Of a stretch of 64,000 nucleotides of DNA, positions 55,495-64,000 are shown one piece after another; the first letter of the stretch is position 1, and every line of letters begins with the position of its first letter. Origin of the DNA: Cognatiyoonia koreensis (GTDB taxonomy: Bacteria; Pseudomonadota; Alphaproteobacteria; Rhodobacterales; Rhodobacteraceae); contig NZ_FOIZ01000001.1 in NCBI RefSeq assembly GCF_900109295.1, positions 1,922,001 to 1,986,000 of the forward strand, read 5' to 3'. The notes under the pieces were generated by a model that made no database searches, was not told where the DNA came from, and worked only from the letters and a program-made list of their open reading frames with translations. The position numbers and the translations under genes were made by a program.

Positions 55495-57504
55495 TCAAGC
55501 CGCCAGTCCGCGGCCTTTCAGCAAAGCTTCAACGCCCGGCAACCGCCCCCGAAACGCAGTGTAAAGCTCTGCCGCATCTACAGACCCACCGGATGACAGC
55601 ACTGTCTCTTCCAACCTCTTCGCAAGATCGGGATCGAATGGATCGCCGGCTTCCTCAAATGCCTCGAAGGCGTCAGCATCCATAACTTCTGACCACATGT
55701 AACTGTAATAACCGCTCGAATACCCGTCGCCCGCAAAGACATGGGCAAAATGCGGTGTCGCGTGACGCATGCGGATGGCATGCGGCATCCCGATCGATTC
55801 AAGCACCTCGGCCTGTTTCTGCATCGGATCGGCGGGGGGCGGACCATCGTGAAATTCCAGATCGACAAGGGCTGAGGCGACATACTCGACCGTCTGGAAG
55901 CCCATATCATACGTGTTTGCAGCCAGCACCTTGTCCAGCAACGCACGTGGCATCGGCTCACCTGTTTCGGCATGGGTCGCAAACTCAGACAGCACTTCGG
56001 GGACTTCCAGCCAGTGTTCATAAAGCTGGCTGGGCAGTTCAACGAAATCACGGGCCACGGACGTGCCACTAATGCTTTCATAGGTCACATCAGACAGCAT
56101 CTGGTGCAGGGCATGGCCAAACTCGTGAAACAGTGTGCGCGCATCATCATATGACAGCAAAGCAGGCTTTCCTGCTTCAGGCTTGGCAAAATTGCAGACG
56201 TTGACGACATGCGGGCGCACATCGCCTTGCAAGCGCTGCTGGCTGCGCATCGCCATGCACCAGGCACCGGAGCGCTTGGAGGGGCGTGCAAAGTAATCGC
56301 CCATGAAAACAGCGATATGCTCGCCGTTGCGCGTGACCTCCCACAGCTTGACATCGTCGTGGTAGACCGGTCCGTCAATTGGCGCGAAAGACAAACCAAA
56401 CAGGCGATTTGCACAGGCGAACGCAGCCTCGATCATCTTTTCCAGCTGCAAATAGGGTTTCAATTCCGCTTCGTTCAGATCGTGTTCCTGCTTGCGGCGA
56501 ATGTCGGAATAGTAACGCCAGTCCCAGGGTTCCAGCGGCCCATCAAACCCGTCAGCGTGTAACATGCGCTCCAACGCCTTCGCGTCGGATTGCGCCTGCG
56601 CTTTGGCCGGTGTCCAGACCTGCATCAGCAGCTCGCGCACCGCTTCCGGCGTCCCGGCCATCTCGGTTTCCAGTTTGAAATCAGCAAAATTCGCATATCC
56701 CAGAAGCCGGGCGCGATCTTCGCGCAGGCGGAGCGTTTCGGCAGCAATTGCGCGATTGTCCGTCTCGCCCCCGTTCTGGCCGCGTGCGACCCAGGCCTCG
56801 TAGGCCGTCTTGCGCAGGTCACGCCGCGGCGAAAACTGCAGGAATGGCACGATCAAAGAGCGCGAGAGCGTCACAACAGGCGAACCGCCACCGGCAGCAC
56901 GGGCAGTCGCGATAACGAAATCTGGTAATCCGTCCAGATCTTCGTCACTCAACGGCATTGCCCATTCCCGCTCGTCCGCCAGCAGGTTCTGCGTAAATTC
57001 CGTGCCCAGCACCGACAGCCGCGATTTCACGTCGCGCAAACGCTTCGCCGCGTCCCCTTCCAGCTGCGCACCCGCCCGCACAAAGCTGCGCCGCGTCAAC
57101 ATCAGCACCCGCATCTGCTCATCCGTGAGATCGAGTGCGTCGCGCTCCGCCCACAGGGTTTCGATGCGCGCAAACAGGGCCTTGTTCTCGATTGTTTCCG
57201 ATCCATATGCGCTCAACTTTGGTGCAAATTCGCGCTGCAGCGCTTCGCGCTTGTCGTTGCTATCCGCGCCCGCGACTCCATAAAACGCACCAAGAATACG
57301 GTTCAGATCGTCCTCGGACATCTCCAGCGCCTCGATGGTATTCGCGAATGTCGGCGGCTCTGCGGACCCAGAAATCGCATCAATCGCCGCACGTCCACGC
57401 CCCAGCGCCTCATCAACCGCAGGTGACCAGTCATCATCGGAAATGCGGTCAAAAGGTGGAAGTCCGAAAGGCGTGTCCCATTCGGTCAAAAGCGGATTTG
57501 TCAT
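55495..57504 (-). CDS. M3-family metallopeptidase (oligopeptidase/dipeptidyl carboxypeptidase)
   Basis: 669 residues. The zinc motif HEFGH lies in ARTLFHEFGHALHQML near residue 449-464, with the Glu ligand further on (ELPSQLYEHW). The helical N-terminal half (EALEMSEDDLNRILGAFYGVAGADS; SFVRAGAQLEGDAAKRLRDV) is typical of thimet-like oligopeptidases. These enzymes degrade short peptides in the cytosol. Starts at ATG 57504 (MTNPLLTEWD), with AAAGGAG before it. Its downstream region (55322-55494) shows no gene. Confidence 0.92.
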   Translation of the reverse strand: MTNPLLTEWDTPFGLPPFDRISDDDWSPAVDEALGRGRAAIDAISGSAEPPTFANTIEALEMSEDDLNRILGAFYGVAGADSNDKREALQREFAPKLSAYGSETIENKALFARIETLWAERDALDLTDEQMRVLMLTRRSFVRAGAQLEGDAAKRLRDVKSRLSVLGTEFTQNLLADEREWAMPLSDEDLDGLPDFVIATARAAGGGSPVVTLSRSLIVPFLQFSPRRDLRKTAYEAWVARGQNGGETDNRAIAAETLRLREDRARLLGYANFADFKLETEMAGTPEAVRELLMQVWTPAKAQAQSDAKALERMLHADGFDGPLEPWDWRYYSDIRRKQEHDLNEAELKPYLQLEKMIEAAFACANRLFGLSFAPIDGPVYHDDVKLWEVTRNGEHIAVFMGDYFARPSKRSGAWCMAMRSQQRLQGDVRPHVVNVCNFAKPEAGKPALLSYDDARTLFHEFGHALHQMLSDVTYESISGTSVARDFVELPSQLYEHWLEVPEVLSEFATHAETGEPMPRALLDKVLAANTYDMGFQTVEYVASALVDLEFHDGPPPADPMQKQAEVLESIGMPHAIRMRHATPHFAHVFAGDGYSSGYYSYMWSEVMDADAFEAFEEAGDPFDPDLAKRLEETVLSSGGSVDAAELYTAFRGRLPGVEALLKGRGLAA

Positions 57505-57594
57505 GTGGCGATCTCCTTTGAACCATAGGTAGGGCGGTCAGGTCCTAAGTGCCAGCGTGCCTGTATCATCTTGCCAAAAATACTCAAAAATCGC

Positions 57595-58383
57595 CTACCG
57601 CTGGCGCATTCGCCTTTCGAAATTGCGCAACAGAATCGACAAGCCGATCGTCATCGTCAGATAAAGCAGGGCAACGATGTTATAGGTTTCGAAATAGCGA
57701 AAATTCCCGGCGGCCGTCACCTTGCCAAGCTGGGTGATGTCCGTAACGCCCAGAACCGAGACGAGTGAGGAATCCTTGACCATCGCCACGAAATCATTGC
57801 CAAGCGGTGGCAGCACCGTCCGCAAGGCCTGTGGCAGAACGATATGGCGCAGCCGCTGCCACTTGTTCAGGCCCAGCGCCTCGGCGGCTTCGATTTGCCC
57901 GTGATCGACTGATTGCAGGCCGGCGCGAAACACCTCTGCCAGAAATGATGCATATGCCAGTGTCAGCGCGATCACCGCCCGCCAAAGCAACGAAAAATCG
58001 CGGGTCCGCATCGCCTCGAATCCCAGCGCTTCTTGCACCCAACCGATCAACGCGACAAGTGCCGGGGCAAGGACAAAGGCAACATAAAGCAACAGCACGA
58101 TGATCGGGATTCCGCGCATAACTTCGACGTACAACCGCGCAATCTGCCGCCAGATCAGCCATTGCGACGTCGCCATCAGCGCCAGCACCAGCCCCAATGC
58201 ACAGGCCAGAATGTAGGATACAAGGGCTACGAACACCGTGATCCGCAGCCCTTTCATCAACGTTACAAGAACCTGCGTATAGGTGTCGTCGGTCAGCACC
58301 TGCGCGAACAGATAAATGCCGATGGCGGCCACGATCAGCAGCCACCAAGGGAAATCCTTGTCGTCAGGCGAGGTCGGAAGCAT
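57595..58383 (-). CDS. Polar amino-acid ABC transporter permease
   Basis: 262 residues, HisM-type permease. An N-terminal membrane helix (WWLLIVAAIGIYLFAQ) is followed by the usual five-helix core: LKGLRITVFVALVSYILACALG, YVEVMRGIPIIVLLLYVAF, FRAGLQSVDHGQIEAAEALGLN (coupling EAA loop), and PQALRTVLPPLGNDFVAMVKDSSL. It is preceded by a substrate-binding-protein gene 34 bp upstream. No ATPase gene follows within the window. Confidence 0.92.
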   Translation of the reverse strand: MLPTSPDDKDFPWWLLIVAAIGIYLFAQVLTDDTYTQVLVTLMKGLRITVFVALVSYILACALGLVLALMATSQWLIWRQIARLYVEVMRGIPIIVLLLYVAFVLAPALVALIGWVQEALGFEAMRTRDFSLLWRAVIALTLAYASFLAEVFRAGLQSVDHGQIEAAEALGLNKWQRLRHIVLPQALRTVLPPLGNDFVAMVKDSSLVSVLGVTDITQLGKVTAAGNFRYFETYNIVALLYLTMTIGLSILLRNFERRMRQR

Positions 58384-58417
58384 CGCGTGCGATGCCGCTC
58401 AGATCACCGGCCCCGCG

Positions 58418-59203
58418 CTATTCGCCAAGCTTGTATTCAAGGAACCACTTGGTGTTAAGCGCATCAATCGTACCATCGGCCTGCATGTCGGCGATTGCGG
58501 CATTCATCGGTGCGACAAGTTCAGAGCCCTTCGGGAAGATGAACCCGAAATCTTCAGTACCCAGCTTTTCGCCGATGATCTTCAAACCGCCGTCAGATGC
58601 TTCGACATATCCGTTTCCGGCAGTGCCATCTGTCAGAACAAGGTCGACATCGCCAGCGCGCAGCGCCTGCACGGTCGCGCCGAATGTTTCCATCAACTTG
58701 ATGCGTGGATTGGCCTCATCGCCATCAAGCACGTCATAGACGCCAACATAGAACGGGGTCGTGCCCGGTTGGGCGGCCATCAGCAGGTCTTCATCGGCTG
58801 CGAAACTTGCGGCATCCGTAAAACGATCCTCGTCACCACGCACCATCATGACCATTTCAGATGTCATGTAACTGTCGGAAAAGTCGACAACTTCCGCACG
58901 GTCGTCGCGAATGGTAATCCCCGTCATACCCATATCGAATTGACCTTCGGACACCGCCGGGATCATCGCGTCCCAAGAGATGTTCTCATAGGTCACGGTG
59001 ATATTCAGACGCTCTGCGATTTCGGCCATCGCGTCATATTCCCAACCGACGGCATTGCCGTCATTGTCCATGAACTGCAGCGGCGGGTATGCGTTCTCGG
59101 TCACGACGACCACTTCCTGCCCGCCCAAGTCGGGCAGGTGGCCGTCTGCAGTTGCGGCTGTGCCGATTACCGTCGCAACGGCGCACATCATCAAAGTTCT
59201 CAT
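58418..59203 (-). CDS. Polar amino-acid ABC transporter substrate-binding protein
   Basis: 261 residues. Signal peptide [19 protein letters not shown], then an SBP_bac_3 fold: [26 protein letters not shown] near 30-55, [22 protein letters not shown] near 100-121, and [17 protein letters not shown]. Binds a polar amino acid or similar. The start was taken at ATG 59203, with GGGGGA about 8 nt before it; ATG 59224 would lie ahead of that site. It pairs with the permease downstream. Confidence 0.92.
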   Translation of the reverse strand: MRTLMMCAVATVIGTAATADGHLPDLGGQEVVVVTENAYPPLQFMDNDGNAVGWEYDAMAEIAERLNITVTYENISWDAMIPAVSEGQFDMGMTGITIRDDRAEVVDFSDSYMTSEMVMMVRGDEDRFTDAASFAADEDLLMAAQPGTTPFYVGVYDVLDGDEANPRIKLMETFGATVQALRAGDVDLVLTDGTAGNGYVEASDGGLKIIGEKLGTEDFGFIFPKGSELVAPMNAAIADMQADGTIDALNTKWFLEYKLGE

Positions 59204-59254
59204 CGTGTTGTCCCCCAAAGGCATAAATGATCCTGTCGCGAAGTATGCCCCGCT

Positions 59255-60313
59255 TCAGCCCGCTTGCAAGCCTTTGCCTTTGCAAACGCTACAATCTGCA
59301 CGCGGTTTGGCCGCGATGATCCGCGTTTCGGCGAAAAGTGCGTCGTAAATCAGCATCCGCCCGCGCAGCGTCTCGCCAGCGGCGGTAATCACCTTCAACG
59401 CCTCCAAAGCCATCATCGCGCCGATCACGCCGGGCAAAGGTCCGATAACTCCAGCCTCTGCACAAGTCGGCACCAGATGCGGTTCCGGAGCTTTTGGAAA
59501 GATGCAGGCATAACAGGGGGTGCCTGCCGACGGATCATAGATGCTGATCTGCCCTTCCCATTGCGTCAGCGCGCCAGCAATCAGCGGTCGTCCTGTACGC
59601 ACACAGGCGGCATTGGCCAGATAACGGGTCGGAAAATTGTCCGTGCCATCAAGGACAAGATCGTATTCGCTGAAAAGAGCTTCGGCGATTGTTTCATCAA
59701 GGCGGCGATGATAGGGTTTCACAGTGACGAATGGATTCTGTGCCTGCATGGCTTCGGCTGCTGAATGCACCTTGGGCAGTCCGATGCTTGCGTCCTTGTG
59801 AATGACCTGACGCTGCAGGTTCGTGTTTTCCACGATATCGTCGTCAATAACTCCAATCGTGCCGACCCCCGCCGCCGCAAGATACTGCAAAGCCGCGGCA
59901 CCAAGACCCCCTGCCCCAATCACAAGCACCTTCGCATCGCGCAAAGCCTTCTGGCCCGGCCCGCCGACTTCACGTAGCATCATATGGCGGGCATATCGGT
60001 TCAGCTCGGTTTCGGAAAACTTGCCCACAGGTGCCGGTGACGGAAACGCCTCGGGTTGTTGCACCCGTGCTTTCAAACGCCCCAACAGGATGCTGTAGCC
60101 CCAAATCCCAAGGCCAAAGGCAATTACCAGCGCCCAAAGGCGCGCATCGCCGCCCGTCGCCTCGCGGAGCGGATGGCCTTGTGGCAGTGCGATCTGCAAC
60201 GCCATCACGCAGACAAGCAGCAGCAGGATCATTGTCCAACGTGCCGATCGCGGTGTCTTCATGACAACGCCGGTCAGCCAGATAACCGCAACCATGGTTC
60301 CAACCATGATCAT
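59255..60313 (-). CDS. Membrane-anchored E1-like (MoeB/ThiF/HesA) protein
   Basis: 352 residues. Three N-terminal hydrophobic segments (about 2-18, 28-45, 61-77) anchor the protein; the rest is the adenylating E1 domain: [40 protein letters not shown] (ATP loop), [30 protein letters not shown], and zinc-binding CYAC with [21 protein letters not shown] contains a conserved Cys. These proteins adenylate the C-terminus of a small sulphur carrier (MoaD/ThiS). Membrane attachment is unusual. It overlaps dut by 4 bp, forming coaBC-dut-E1. Confidence 0.88.
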   Translation of the reverse strand: MIMVGTMVAVIWLTGVVMKTPRSARWTMILLLLVCVMALQIALPQGHPLREATGGDARLWALVIAFGLGIWGYSILLGRLKARVQQPEAFPSPAPVGKFSETELNRYARHMMLREVGGPGQKALRDAKVLVIGAGGLGAAALQYLAAAGVGTIGVIDDDIVENTNLQRQVIHKDASIGLPKVHSAAEAMQAQNPFVTVKPYHRRLDETIAEALFSEYDLVLDGTDNFPTRYLANAACVRTGRPLIAGALTQWEGQISIYDPSAGTPCYACIFPKAPEPHLVPTCAEAGVIGPLPGVIGAMMALEALKVITAAGETLRGRMLIYDALFAETRIIAAKPRADCSVCKGKGLQAG

Positions 60314-60777
60314 GTGTCGACACCCGTCGAACCAAAGCCACCTGCACCGCGCGCAGTCTTGTCCAGCGCATTGACCAGTTGGAAATCAGCTTGGATCACC
60401 GGTGCCACAACCATCTGTGCGATCCGTTCGCCATGCCCTATGTGGAATGCCTCCTGCCCGAGGTTGACGAGAATAACACCGACCGTTCCGCGATAATCAC
60501 TGTCAATCGTACCCGGCGCATTGACCATGGAAATGCCGTGGCGCAGGGCCAAACCGGAACGTGGCCGGATCTGTACCTCGCTCCCTGCCGGGACCGCCAA
60601 CCGCAGGCCCGTCGGAATCAGCGCGCGCTGACCGGGTTCCAGCACCATCCCACCGCGATCCGCTTTGGGAAAGTTCGCACAGACATCCGCGCCTGCGGCA
60701 CCAGCAGTCTGATAGGTTGGCAGTGGCAATTCCTTGTCAGCAGAGTCGTCCCACATGACATTAACGGTGCAACTCAT
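60310..60777 (-). CDS. dut: dUTP diphosphatase
   Basis: 155-residue trimeric dUTPase that keeps dUTP low. Motifs: [12 protein letters not shown] (1), [13 protein letters not shown] (2), [17 protein letters not shown] (3), [11 protein letters not shown] (4), and the Gly-rich end [11 protein letters not shown] (5). It overlaps coaBC and the E1-like gene by 4 bp each. The dut-coaBC link is common in alphaproteobacteria. Confidence 0.97.
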   Translation of the reverse strand: MSCTVNVMWDDSADKELPLPTYQTAGAAGADVCANFPKADRGGMVLEPGQRALIPTGLRLAVPAGSEVQIRPRSGLALRHGISMVNAPGTIDSDYRGTVGVILVNLGQEAFHIGHGERIAQMVVAPVIQADFQLVNALDKTARGAGGFGSTGVDT

Positions 60778-61997
60778 GTCGCGGCACGCCCTTTCGCAGA
60801 TGTCGCAAGCGTTTCAGCGATCAGATCGGCAAGACGCGCGGCAACTGCATCCTTACCCATGCGCGGCCATGGCTCTGCCTTATCGGCAGAAATCAGCGTC
60901 ACTGCGTTTTCCGCACCACCCATAATGCCAGTCTCAGGAGAAACATCATTGGCCAGAATCCAGTCACACCCCTTGCGCTCTCGCTTGGCAGTGGCGTGAG
61001 CGATCACATCATCGGTTTCCGCGGCAAAGCCGACAACAAGGGCCGGTCGCCCTGTCTTCAACTGAGAGACAGTCGCCAGAATGTCGGGGTTTTCCGCGAA
61101 AGCGATTGTCGGAAGCTTTTTACCGGATTTCTTAATCTTGCTGTCCGATGCACTTTCAACGCGCCAGTCTGCAACAGCAGCAGCAAAAACCGCCGCATCC
61201 GCTGGCAAGGCAGCCTGCACCGCAGTCAGCATTTCCTGCGCCGTCTGAATACTGACAACGTCTACGCCATGTGGTGGCGGCACGTCAGCAGGGCCTGTGA
61301 CGAACGTCACGTGCGCCCCGCGCGCAACAAGCGCCTTGGCAATCGCCGTACCTTGCGCGCCGGAAGACCGGTTCGCGATGTATCGCACGGGGTCAATCGG
61401 TTCATGCGTCGGGCCGGATGTGACCAGCACGTGCTTTCCCTTCAACGGACCATCAGCCAATGCCGCATCGACAGCCGCGACGATTTCCAGCGGTTCAGCC
61501 ATGCGACCTGGGCCATACTCGCCGCAAGCCATGTCGCCTTCGTCTGGCCCGACTGACAGCACTCCGTCCCGCTGCAATGTCGCCAAATTGCGCTGCGTGG
61601 CCGGATGTTCCCACATGCGCACATTCATGCTGGGGGCAATCAGAACGCGCTTGTCCGTTGCCAAAAGCAGGGTGGACGCAAGATCATTGGCCAAACCGCT
61701 TGCCATTTTCGCCATCAGATCAGCCGTGGCGGGCGCGACGACGATCAGGTCAGCGGCGCGGGACAGTTCGATATGGCCCATCTCGGCCTCATCAGTCAGA
61801 TCGAAAAGATCCTGATAAACCTTCTGCGCCGCCAGCCCGGAAACAGACAAGGGTGTTACGAATTCGGCCCCGGCCTTTGTTAGCACCGGGGTCACTTTCG
61901 CGCCGCGTTCACGCAGCCGGCGGATCAGGTCAAGCGACTTGAATGCCGCGATACCGCCGCCAATGATCAGTAGGATATGTTTGCCAGCAAGCATCAT
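60774..61997 (-). CDS. coaBC: Bifunctional phosphopantothenoylcysteine decarboxylase/synthetase
   Basis: 407 residues, two steps of coenzyme A synthesis in one chain. CoaC (about 1-190): [22 protein letters not shown], catalytic His in [37 protein letters not shown]. CoaB (about 190-407): [24 protein letters not shown] and [14 protein letters not shown] and LANDVSPE. The stop overlaps dut. Size is standard. Confidence 0.96.
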   Translation of the reverse strand: MMLAGKHILLIIGGGIAAFKSLDLIRRLRERGAKVTPVLTKAGAEFVTPLSVSGLAAQKVYQDLFDLTDEAEMGHIELSRAADLIVVAPATADLMAKMASGLANDLASTLLLATDKRVLIAPSMNVRMWEHPATQRNLATLQRDGVLSVGPDEGDMACGEYGPGRMAEPLEIVAAVDAALADGPLKGKHVLVTSGPTHEPIDPVRYIANRSSGAQGTAIAKALVARGAHVTFVTGPADVPPPHGVDVVSIQTAQEMLTAVQAALPADAAVFAAAVADWRVESASDSKIKKSGKKLPTIAFAENPDILATVSQLKTGRPALVVGFAAETDDVIAHATAKRERKGCDWILANDVSPETGIMGGAENAVTLISADKAEPWPRMGKDAVAARLADLIAETLATSAKGRAAT

Positions 61998-62004
61998 GCT
62001 TCCC

Positions 62005-62041
62005 CAAAAAAGAGATACGCGCCCGACGTTAGCCGGACGCG
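62005..62041 (-). terminator. Terminator after rpoH
   Basis: On the minus strand CGCGTCCG pairs with CGGGCGCG (one wobble) around an 8-nt loop, then TATCTC and six T. It ends the rpoH transcript before coaBC. Confidence 0.8.
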
Positions 62042-62065
62042 CTCTGAGGGGGAAGGGGGGATGGT

Positions 62066-62950
62066 TCAGGCAAAAAACGCTTTGACTTCGCCACTTTGCG
62101 CCTCAAGCGTCTTACGCATTTTTCCGAAAGCAGCCGCCTCAAGCTGGCGAACACGCTCTTTTGACAGGCCAAGCTCCGTGCCGAGGCTTTCCAGCGTGCG
62201 CGGATCGTCACGCAATTTGCGCTCCCGTACGATGAACCGCTCACGCTCGTTCAACTCGTTCAGTGCTGACAGCAGCCACTGGCGCAGCGTGTCATTGTCA
62301 TGGTTGTTTTCCACGTGTTCGGCGGCCTGCATACCGTCATCTTCAAGCGCGTCGATCCATTCACGACCTTCATCTTCTGACGATTGGGTCGCGTTCAGGG
62401 AAAAATCGGATCCCGACAAACGGCCTTCCATCATTTCTACATCGTGAAGTGGTACACCCACCTCTTCCGAAATCAGGCGGCGCATCACATGCCCTTCAAG
62501 CACCCGACCTTCGGCTGCCGCTTCACGCTCCAGGCGGGCCTGAACGCGACGCATGTTGAAGAACAGGGATTTCTGGGAAGACGTTGAACCGGTACGAACC
62601 ATAGACCAGTTGCGCATCACGTAGTCCTGAATGGACGCCTTGATCCACCAGACTGCATAGGTCGAAAAGCGCACGCCACGGTCGGGGTCGAACTTGTCCG
62701 CGGCCTTCATCAGACCGACAGAAGCCTCTTGAATAAGGTCGTTCATCGGCGCACCATAGCGCTTAAACTTCGCAGCCATTGAGATCGCAAGTCGCATGTA
62801 CGCGGTAATCAACCGATGAAGTGCGCGCTCGTCACGCTGGTCACGCCATGCATAGGCCAGCTTCAATTCAGTTTCTGCATCAAGTAGTTCAGCCTTCATC
62901 GCGGTGCGCGAGAGCGTCTGATCGGAAAAGCCATCGAAAGCCATGTTCAT
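62066..62950 (-). CDS. rpoH: RNA polymerase sigma-32-type factor (RpoHII-like)
   Basis: 294 residues. Region 2: LDAETELKLAYAWRDQRDERALHRLI then DLIQEASVGLMKAADKFDPDRGVRFSTYAVWWIKASIQ. The RpoH-box-like segment SQKSLFFNMRR lies near 124-134. Region 4: LGTELGLSKERVRQLEAAAFGKMRK. The short N-terminus without the NRYL-IR-FPML segment, and the DVEMMEGRLSGSDFSLNATQ region, are those of the second heat-shock factor of Rhodobacterales, RpoHII, known for the singlet-oxygen/oxidative response. It stands alone, ends in a terminator and diverges from cobU. Confidence 0.92.
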   Translation of the reverse strand: MNMAFDGFSDQTLSRTAMKAELLDAETELKLAYAWRDQRDERALHRLITAYMRLAISMAAKFKRYGAPMNDLIQEASVGLMKAADKFDPDRGVRFSTYAVWWIKASIQDYVMRNWSMVRTGSTSSQKSLFFNMRRVQARLEREAAAEGRVLEGHVMRRLISEEVGVPLHDVEMMEGRLSGSDFSLNATQSSEDEGREWIDALEDDGMQAAEHVENNHDNDTLRQWLLSALNELNERERFIVRERKLRDDPRTLESLGTELGLSKERVRQLEAAAFGKMRKTLEAQSGEVKAFFA

Positions 62951-63028
62951 TCCCCAGTTGATTTTATCGTGTTGTTTGGCGCTTTATTGCAGTTGTTACG
63001 GGACGTCAGTTAGAATGGATCAAAATAA

Positions 63029-63559
63029 GTGACGCATTTCTTGCCCAAACTGACATTGGTACTAGGCGGCGCGGCCTGCGGAAAATCGGCCTACGCGGAG
63101 TCGTTGGCCAAACGCAGTGAACGATCACGCGTTTATGTTGCGACAGCACAAGCGTTCGACGCCGAAATGAAGGCCAAGATCGCGGCACACCGAAACATGC
63201 GCGGGCCGGACTGGATCACCATCGAAGCACCGATCGACGTGGCAAATGCGCTGTCTTCCGCGCAAGCAGAGCAGGTCGTGTTGATCGATTGTGCCACACT
63301 TTGGCTGACAAATGTGCTGCTGGACAATCACGAGATCGAGATCGAAACCGCAACTTTCTGCGCAGCGCTTGCCGCAGCACCCTGCCCCATCATCGTTGTA
63401 TCCAACGAGGTCGGACAAGGTATTGTACCCGACAACGCCCTGTCACGCCAGTTCCGCAACGCCCAAGGCAAGCTCAACCAGATGCTGGCGGCGCAGGCGG
63501 ACACTGTTGTCACGGTCATGGCCGGCCTCCCCCTCGCGCTGAAAGGCGATCTTTTGTGA
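63029..63559 (+). CDS. cobU: Adenosylcobinamide kinase/guanylyltransferase
   Basis: 176 residues, bifunctional enzyme of the nucleotide-loop assembly of vitamin B12 (CobU/CobP). P-loop GGAACGKSAYAESLA at 13-27, then the kinase/guanylyl His in AHRNMRGPDWITIEAP near 53, LIDCATLWLTNVLL and VVSNEVGQGIVPDNALSRQFRNAQGKLNQ. Starts with GTG at 63029 without a clear ribosome site. It overlaps the histidine-phosphatase gene (GTGA), a likely CobC partner. It supplies B12 for enzymes such as the class II reductase in this window. Confidence 0.95.
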   Translation: MTHFLPKLTLVLGGAACGKSAYAESLAKRSERSRVYVATAQAFDAEMKAKIAAHRNMRGPDWITIEAPIDVANALSSAQAEQVVLIDCATLWLTNVLLDNHEIEIETATFCAALAAAPCPIIVVSNEVGQGIVPDNALSRQFRNAQGKLNQMLAAQADTVVTVMAGLPLALKGDLL

Positions 63560-64000
63560 CCCATGTCTGGTTGGTACGGCACGGGCCGACACACGAAAAA
63601 GCCTTTACCGGCTGGCGCGATGTGCCGGCCGATCTTTCGGATGCGGCCCAGATCGAAAGGGTAAGTGCCTATCTGCCACGTGATGCACTGGTGATTTCAT
63701 CCGATCTCAAACGCGCGCATGACACCGCAACTGCCATCGGCGGTGATCGCAAGCGATTGCCGTCATGTCCAGCGCTGCGCGAATTGAACTTCGGGCATTG
63801 GGACGGATTGACCTTCGATGCGGTTTCAGAACGCGACCCGATCCTCTCCCGTCAGTACTGGGAAGAACCCGGTGATCTGCGCGCGCCGGATGGTGAAAGC
63901 TGGAACGATGCGGCCGCCCGTTTCGGGACCCGCCTCGATACGCTGATCGCAGACCACCGCCCCGCCCATTTGGTGGTTGTGGCCCACATGGGTGTTATCA
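63556..64000 (+). CDS. Histidine phosphatase (CobC/phosphoglycerate mutase type), cut by window edge
   Basis: Partial: 148 residues seen from GTG 63556, no stop before the window end. The start VTHVWLVRHGPTHEKAFTGW contains the catalytic RHG motif (RHGPT); further on come SSDLKRAHDTA, ELNFGHWDGLTFDA, and VVAHMGV with the second His. It overlaps cobU by 4 bp (GTGA). The position suggests alpha-ribazole phosphatase (CobC), the last step of the lower-ligand branch, but general phosphoglycerate-mutase-like phosphatases look alike. Confidence 0.85.
   Translation, partial: MTHVWLVRHGPTHEKAFTGWRDVPADLSDAAQIERVSAYLPRDALVISSDLKRAHDTATAIGGDRKRLPSCPALRELNFGHWDGLTFDAVSERDPILSRQYWEEPGDLRAPDGESWNDAAARFGTRLDTLIADHRPAHLVVVAHMGVI

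Noticed and set aside
55314..55685. 123-codon plus-strand frame
   Set aside because: Antisense to the end of the M3 peptidase gene, with low-complexity composition typical of shadow frames.

Overview
The window reads as a chromosomal segment of an alphaproteobacterium, most likely a marine Rhodobacterales (Roseobacter-group) organism. Pointers are a VPLPA-CTERM protein, an RpoHII-type heat-shock sigma factor, a Hint-domain protein of the type common in this order, the short HisG plus HisZ arrangement, a B12-dependent ribonucleotide reductase, CtrA-like TTAA-N7-TTAA sites and FixK/FNR-type boxes. Genes are densely packed, with many 1-4 bp stop/start overlaps. I see no rRNA, tRNA, CRISPR array, IS element or prophage. 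Species cannot be named from this alone.

Region 1 (1-13.2 kb) looks like a low-oxygen/stress block: a PHA synthase (cut by the window edge) facing a phasin, a P-type cation ATPase, a Ca2+/Na+-type antiporter, a VIT/CCC1 transporter, an M50 membrane protease with a CBS region, a FixL-like haem-PAS hybrid histidine kinase, an OmpR-type response regulator, a FixK-type Crp/Fnr regulator, a small heat-shock protein, a double universal stress protein and a membrane protein. A direct repeat GATACA-N4-GATACA lies before the fixK-like gene, and four FNR/FixK-type boxes lie in front of genes of the block. The best reading is a complete oxygen-sensing cascade together with part of its own regulon.

Region 2 (13.2-19.0 kb, minus strand) is a urease operon ureD-A-B-[cyclase]-C-E-F-G with a Tat-exported cyclase-family hydrolase inserted between ureB and ureC. 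Region 3 (19.1-31.7 kb) carries the class II ribonucleotide reductase with an NrdR box pair, a DUF1489 gene, an acyl-CoA ligase, hisS-[31-aa ORF]-hisZ-hisG, slyX, a lipoprotein and dnaE. Region 4 (31.8-42.1 kb, plus strand) holds an ArsR/SRPBCC pair and then a tight operon xdhABC plus a BMP-type nucleoside/purine ABC transporter, which implies purine import and oxidation.

Region 5 (42.1-46.2 kb) contains a VPLPA-CTERM protein behind a CtrA-like box, three small genes (two of them paralogous Cys4 proteins) separated by terminators and preceded by a repeated 17-bp element, and an aldo/keto reductase-FAD oxidoreductase pair. Region 6 (46.2-59.2 kb) is mostly metabolic: a Hint protein, an SDR, an FAH-family hydrolase, an FAD-GcvT demethylating dehydrogenase, a 2-hydroxyacid dehydrogenase, an M3 oligopeptidase and a polar amino-acid ABC permease with its binding protein but no ATPase. 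Region 7 (59.3-64 kb) has a membrane-anchored E1-like protein, dut and coaBC in one overlapping operon, then rpoHII, and diverging from it cobU and a truncated histidine phosphatase.
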